In this document: one piece after another, positions 57,750 through 64,000 of the stretch
Layout: the number at the start of each line of letters is the position of its first letter
How positions within the stretch are numbered: position 1 is the first letter of the stretch
Assembly: GCA_964036045.1 (NCBI GenBank)
Contig: OZ038381.1
Span: 1,932,928-1,996,927 of the forward strand
DNA from: Eutreptiella sp. 'Long Island Sound 2002'
Taxonomy: Eukaryota; Euglenozoa; Euglenophyceae; Eutreptiales; Eutreptiaceae
DNA: 64,000 nt
Direction: 5' to 3'
The notes under the pieces: model-generated
The model's input: the letters and a program-made list of their open reading frames with translations, nothing else
Database searches by the model: none
What the model was told of the DNA's origin: nothing
Made by a program: the position numbers and the translations under genes

Positions 57750-59810
57750 GATGCGGGGAGGATCGGGGAGGATGCAGGGAGGATCGGGGAGGATGCGGGG
57801 AGGACCGGGGAGGATGCGGGGAGGATCGGGAAGGATGCGGGGAGAATCGGGGAGGATGCAGGGAGGATCGGGGAGGATGCAGGGAGGACCGGGGAGGATG
57901 CGGGGAGGATGGGGAAGGATGCGGGGAGAATCGGGGAGGATGCGGGGAGGACGGGGGAGGATGCAAGGAGGACCGGGGAGGATGCGGGGAGGATGCGGGG
58001 AGGATGCGGGGAGGATCGGGGAGGATGCGGGGAGGACCGGGGAGCATGCAGGGAGGATGCGGGGAGGACGCGGGGAGCATGCGGGGAGGATGCGGGGAGG
58101 ATGCGGGGAGGATCGGGGAGGATGGAGGGAGGATCGGGGAGGATGCGGGGAGGACCGGGGAGGATGCAGGGAGGATCGGGGAGGATGCAGGGGGGATCGG
58201 GGAGGAGGCGGGGAGTACCGGGGAGGATGCGGGCAGGATGCGGGGAGGATCGGGGGGGATGCGGGGAGGATCGGAGAGGACCGGGGAGGATGCGCGGAGG
58301 ATGCGGGAAGGGTCGGGGAGGATGTGGGGAGGATCGGCAAGGATGAGGGGAGGATGCGGGGATGACCGGGGAGGATGCGGGGAGGGACAAGGAGGATGCG
58401 GGGAGGATCGGGGTGGATGCGGAGAGGACTGGGGAGGATGCGGGGAGGATCGGGGAGGATGCGAAGAGGAACAGGGAGGATGCAGGGAGGATCAGGCAGG
58501 ATGCAGGGAGGATCAAGGAGGATGCGGGGAGGATCGGGGAGGATGCGGGGATGACCGGGGAGGATGCGGGGAGGAACAGGGAGGATGCGGGGAGGATCGG
58601 GGAGGATGCAGGGAGGATCGGGGAGGATGCGGGGAGGACCGGGGAGGATGCGGGGAGGATCGGGGAGGATGCAGGGAGGACCGGGGAGGATGCGGGGAGG
58701 ATCGGGAAGGATGCGGGGAGAATCAGGTAGGATGCAAGGAGGATCGGGGAGGATGCAAGGAGGACCGGGGAGGATGCGGGGAGGATGCGGGGAGGATGCG
58801 GGGAGGATCGGGGAGGATGCCGGGAGGACCGGGGACCATGCAGGGAGGATGCGGGGAGGACGCGGGGAGGATGCGGGGAGGATGCGGGGAGGATGCGGGG
58901 AGGAGCGGGGAGGATGGAGGGAGGACCGGGGAGGATGCGGAGAGGAACGGGGAGGATGCGGGGAGGATCGGGGAGGATGCGGGGGGGAACAGGGAGGATG
59001 CGGGGAGGATCGAGGAGGATGCAGGGAGGATCGGGGAGGATGCGGGGAGGACGCGGGGAGGATGCGGGGAGGATGCGGGGAGGATGCGGGGAGGATCGGG
59101 GAGGATGCGGGGATGACCGGGGAGGATGCGGGGAGGAACAGGGAGGATGCGGGGAGGATCGGGGAGGATGGAGGGAGGATCGGGGAGGATGCGGGGAGGA
59201 CCGGGGAGCATGCAGGGAGGATGCGGGGAGGAGTGGAGAGGATGCGGGGAGGATGCAGGGAGGATGCGGTGAGGATGCGGGGAGGATCGGTGAGGATGCG
59301 GAGAGGACGGGGGAGGATGCGGGGAGGATCAGGGAGGATGCAGGGACGATCGGTGAGGATTTGGGGAGGACCGGCGAGGATGCGGGGAGGAACGAGAGGA
59401 TGCGGGGAGGATCGGGGAGGATGCGGGGAGGACCGGGGAGGATGCGGGGAGGATGCGGGGAGGATGCAGGGAGGATGCGGGGAGGACGCGGGGAGGATGC
59501 GGTGAGGATCGGGGAGGATGCGGGAGGATCGGGGAGGATGCGGGGATGACCGAGGAGGATGCCGGGAGGATCGGGGAGGATCAGGGAGGATGCGGGGAGG
59601 ATCGGGGAGGATGCAGGGAGGATCGGGGAGGAGGCGGGGAGGACCGGGGAGGATGCGGGCAAGATGCGGGGAGAATCGGGGGGGATGCGGGGAGGATCGG
59701 AGAGGACCGGGGAGGATGCGGGGAGGATGCAGGAAGGGTCGGGGAGGATGTGGAAAGGATCGGGGAGGATGCGGGGAGGATCGGGGAGGATGCAGGGAGG
59801 ATCGGGGAGG
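57750..59810. repeat. About 2-kb tandem duplicate, copy 1
   Basis: Matches 59765-61820. The offset is 2,018 bp at GATGGGGAAGG (57908 and 59926) and 2,007 bp further right, because copy 2 lacks one 11-bp monomer near 60010. The shared marker TGTGGAAAGGATC (about 59750 and 61757) helps set the end. Copies differ at very few bases. Confidence 0.8.
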
Positions 59811-61820
59811 ATGCGGGGAGGACCGGGGAGGATGCGGGGAGGATCGGGAAGGATGCGGGGAGAATCGGGGAGGATGCAGGGAGGATCGGGGAGGATGCAG
59901 GGAGGACCGGGGAGGATGCGGGGAGGATGGGGAAGGATGCGGGGAGAATCGGGGAGGATGCGGGGAGGATGGGGGAGGATGCAAGGAGGACCGGGGAGGA
60001 TGCGGGGAGGATGCGGGGAGGATCGGGGAGGATGCGGGGAGGACCGGGGAGCATGCTGGGAGGATGCGGGGAGGACGCGGGGAGCATGCGGGGAGGATGC
60101 GGGGAGGATGCGGGGAGGATCGGGGAGGATGGAGGGAGGATCGGGGAGGATGCGGGGAGGACCGGGGAGGATGCAGGGAGGATCGGGGAGGATGCAGGGA
60201 GGATCGGGGAGGAGGCGGGGAGTACCGGGGAGGATGCGGGCAGGATGCGGGGAGGATCGGGGGGGATGCGGGGAGGATCGGAGAGGACCGGGGAGGATGC
60301 GGGGAGGATGCGGGAAGGGTCGGGGAGGATGTGGGGAGGATCGGCAAGGATGAGGGGAGGATGCGGGGATGACCGGGGAGGATGCGGGGAGGGACAAGGA
60401 GGATGCGGGGAGGATCGGGGTGGATGCGGAGAGGACTGGGGAGGATGCGGGGAGGATCGGGGAGGATGCGAAGAGGAACAGGGAGGATGCAGGGAGGATC
60501 AGGCAGGATGCAGGGAGGATCAAGGAGGATGCGGGGAGGATCGGGGAGGATGCGGGGATGACCGGGGAGGATGCGGGGAGGAACAGGGAGGATGCGGGGA
60601 GGATCGGGGAGGATGCAGGGAGGATCGGGGAGGATGCGGGGAGGACCGGGGAGGATGCGGGGAGGATCGGGGAGGATGCAGGGAGGACCGGGGAGGATGC
60701 GGGGAGGATCGGGAAGGATGCGGGGAGAATCAGGTAGGATGCAAGGAGGATCGGGGAGGATGCAAGGAGGACCGGGGAGGATGCGGGGAGGATGCGGGGA
60801 GGATGCGGGGAGGATCGGGGAGGATGCCGGGAGGACCGGGGAGCATGCAGGGAGGATGCGGGGAGGACGCGGGGAGGATGCGGGGAGGATGCGGGGAGGA
60901 TGCGGGGAGGATCGGGGAGGATGGAGGGAGGACCGGGGAGGATGCGGAGAGGACCGGGGAGGATGCGGGGAGGATCGGGGAGGATGCGGGGGGGAACAGG
61001 GAGGATGCGGGGAGGATCGAGGAGGATGCAGGGAGGATCGGGGAGGATGCGGGGAGGACGCGGGGAGGATGCGGGGAGGATGCGGGGAGGATGCGGGGAG
61101 GATCGGGGAGGATGCGGGGATGACCGGGGAGGATGCGGGGAGGAACAGGGAGGATGCGGGGAGGATCGGGGAGGATGGAGGGAGGATCGGGGAGGATGCG
61201 GGGAGGACCGGGGAGCATGCAGGGAGGATGCGGGGAGGAGTGGAGAGGATGCGGGGAGGATGCAGGGAGGATGCGGTGAGGATGCGGGGAGGATCGGTGA
61301 GGATGCGGAGAGGACGGGGGAGGATGCGGGGAGGATCAGGGAGGATGCAGGGACGATCGGTGAGGATTTGGGGAGGACCGGCGAGGATGCGGGGAGGAAC
61401 GAGAGGATGCGGGGAGGATCGGGGAGGATGCGGGGAGGACCGGGGAGGATGCGGGGAGGATGCGGGGAGGATGCAGGGAGGATGCGGGGAGGACGCGGGG
61501 AGGATGCGGTGAGGATCGGGGAGGATGCGGGAGGATCGGGGAGGATGCGGGGATGACCGAGGAGGATGCCGGGAGGATCGGGGAGGATCGGGGAGGATGC
61601 GGGGAGGATCGGGGAGGATGCAGGGAGGATCGGGGAGGAGGCGGGGAGGACCGGGGAGGATGCGGGCAAGATGCGGGGAGAATCGGGGGGGATGCGGGGA
61701 GGATCGGAGAGGACCGGGGAGGATGCGGGGAGGATGCAGGAAGGGTCGGGGAGGATGTGGAAAGGATCGGGGAGGATGCGGGGAGGATCGGGGAGGATGC
61801 AGGGAGGATCGGGGAGGATG
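59765..61820. repeat. About 2-kb tandem duplicate, copy 2
   Basis: Second copy of 57750-59810. The match is lost near 61820, where this copy continues GCGCGGAGGTCCGG. One visible difference is GAGCATGCAG here (60840) against GACCATGCAG in copy 1 (58833). The near-identity suggests a recent duplication. Confidence 0.8.
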
Positions 61821-64000
61821 CGCGGAGGTCCGGGGGGGATGCGGGGAGGACAGGGGAGGATCGGGGACGACCGTAGGGGATGCGGGGAGGACCGGAGAGG
61901 ATGCGGGGAGGATGCGGGGAGGGGACGCGGGGAGGATGCGGAGAGGACCGGGGAGGATGCGGGGAGGATCGGGGAGGATGCGAAGAGGAACAGGGAGGAT
62001 GCGGGGAGGATTGGGGAGGATGCAGGGAGGGTCGGGGAGGATGCGGGGAGGACGCGGGGAGGATGCGGGGAGGATCGGGGAGGATGCGGGGGTGATCGGG
62101 GAGGATGCGGGGACGACCGGGGAGGATGCGGGGAGGAACAGGGAGGATGCATGGAGGATCGGGGAGGATGCAGGGAGGATCGGGGAGGATGCGGGGAGGA
62201 CCGGGGGGGATGCGGGGAGGATCGGGAAGGATCCGGGGAGAATCGGGGAGGATGCAGGGAGGATCGGGGAGGATGCAAGGAGGACCGGGGAGGATGCGGG
62301 GAGGATGCGGGGAGGATGCGGGGAGGATCGGGGAGGATGCGGGGAGGACCGGGGAGGATGCGGGGAGGATGCGGGGAGGATGCGGGGAGGATCGGGGAGG
62401 ATGCGGGGAGGACCGGGGAGGATGCAGGGAGTATCGGGGAGGATGCAGGGAGGATCGGGGAGGAGGCGGGGAGGACCGGGGAGGATGCGGGCAGGATGCG
62501 GGGAGGATCGGGGGGGATGCGGGGAGGATCGGAGAGGACCGGGGAGGATGCGGGGAGGATGCGGGAAGGGTCGGGGAGGATGTGGGGAGGATCGGCAAGG
62601 ATGCGGAGAGGATCGGGGAGGATGCGGGGATGACCGGGGAGGATGCGGGGAGGAACAGGGAGGATGCGGGGAGGATCGGGGAGGATGGAGGGAGGATCGG
62701 GGAGGATGCGGAGAGGACCGGGGAGGATGCGGGGAGAATCGGGGAGGATGCGAAGAGGAACAGGGAGGATGCGGGGAGGATCAGGGAGGATGCAGGGAGG
62801 ATCGGGGAGGATGCGGGGAGGATCGGGGAGGATGCGGGGATGACCGGGGAGGATGCGGGGAGGAACAGGGAGGATGCGGGGAGGATCGGGGAGGATGCAG
62901 GGAGGATCGGGGAGGATGCGGGGAGGACCGGGGAGGATGCGGGGAGGATCGGGAAGGATGCGGGGAGAATCGGGGAGGATGCAGGGAGGATCGGGGAGGA
63001 TGCAGGGAGGACCGGGGAGGATGCGGGGAGGATCGGGAAGGATGCGGGGAGAATCGGGTAGGATGCAAGGAGGATCGGGGAGGATGCAAGGGGGACCGGG
63101 GAGGATGCGGGGAGGATGCGGGGAGGATGCGGGGAGGATCGGGGAGGATGCGGGGAGGACCGGGGAGCATGCAGGGAGGATGCGGGGAGGACGCGGGGAG
63201 GATACGGGGAGGATGCGGGGAGGATGCGGGGAGGATCGGGGAGGATGGAGGGAGGATCGGGGAGGATGCGGAGAGGACCGGGGAGGATGCGGGGAGGATC
63301 GGGGAGGATGCGGGGAGGAACAGGGAGGATGCGGGGAGGATCGAGGAGGATGCAGGGAGGATCGGGGAGGATGCGGGGAGGACGCGGGGAGGATGCGGGG
63401 AGGATGCGGGGAGGATCGGGGAGGATGCGGGGATGACCGGGGAGGATGCGGGGAGGAACAGGGAGGATGCGGGGAGGATCGGGGAGGATGCAGGGAGGAT
63501 CGGGGAGGATGCGGAGAGGACCGGGGAGGATGCGGGAGGATCGGGGAGGATGCGAAGAGGAACAGGGAGGATGCGGAAAGGATCGGGGAGGATGCAGGGA
63601 GGATCAGGGAGGATGCGGGGAGGATCGGGGAGGATGCGGGGAGGATTGGGGAGGATGCGGGGATGACCGGGGAGGATGCGGCGAGGAACAGGGAGGATGC
63701 GGGGAGGATCAGGGAGGATGCAGGGAGATTCGGGGAGGATGCGGGGAGGACCGGGGAGGATGCAGGGAGGATGCGGGGAGGACGCGGGGAGGATGCGGGG
63801 AGGATCGGGGAGGATGGAGGGAGGATCGGGGAGGGTGCGGAGAGGAACGGGGAGGATGCCGGGAGGATCGGGGAGGATGCGGGGAGGAACAGGGAGGATG
63901 CGGGGAGGATCGAGGAGGATGGAGGGAGGATCGGGGAGGATGCGGGGAGGACGCGGGGAGGATGGGGGGAGGATCGGGGAGGATGCGGGGAGGATCGGGG

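Larger units (their letters stand above)
43832..64000 (+). repeat. Satellite block 7, G-rich on top, continues past window
   Basis: About 20 kb of the right-hand subfamily, reaching the window edge with no sign of ending. It is organised in higher-order units of roughly 1.0-1.5 kb. Markers include GGAACGAGAGGATGC (44955, 46359, 47827, 49061, 54162, 55302, 56705, 59389, 61396) and CGACCGTAGGGG (45448, 46874, 48299, 49533, 54761, 55795, 57177, 61868). All open frames here are treated as repeat artefacts. Confidence 0.96.

Overview
The window is dominated by one very long GC-rich satellite. From about 3.43 kb to the right edge, about 57 kb in all, the DNA is built from alternating 11-bp and 10-bp monomers. 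On the G-rich strand these are GGGGAGGATGC followed by GGGGAGGATC or GGGGAGGACC. The array shows higher-order repeats, segmental duplications and changes of orientation. A eukaryotic nuclear genome is likely: large satellite, AATAAA after a gene, CpG-decay signature, no operons or Shine-Dalgarno-led genes. I cannot name the lineage. A GC-rich protist, alga or fungus-like organism would fit, but this is inference.

Layout. 1-1149 (minus): the first 383 codons of a real-looking protein gene that runs off the left edge. 1150-3433: GC-rich non-coding DNA with diverged modules, hairpins and short dispersed repeats. 3434-27532: satellite with the C-rich strand on top, apart from a 77-bp inverted piece at 26659-26735. 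27533-29092: a 1.56-kb non-satellite island with a 313-codon ORF of unknown function. 29093-30659: C-rich satellite. At 30.66 kb the polarity flips. 30660-31244: G-rich satellite. 31245-32800: a second, inverted copy of the island, about 98% identical in its ORF. 32801-64000: G-rich satellite, interrupted by a 143-bp insert at 33847-33989 and an inverted 238-bp block at 43594-43831. The array has no right end in this window.

The two islands and their satellite flanks form an inverted repeat with arms of about 2.8 kb. The three protein-coding candidates show no shared pathway. The very large ORFs (over 1,000 codons) throughout the array are artefacts: the satellite consensus has no stop codon in any of six frames and its 21-bp dimer equals seven codons.

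Most worth following: strand-polarised G-quadruplex potential over tens of kb; a monomer period averaging the 10.5-bp helical repeat; CpG-transition decay; traceable local inversions; the duplicated island protein with a possible CCHC/C2H2 zinc motif; and a hairpin pair with a compensatory base-pair change at 1.7-1.96 kb.
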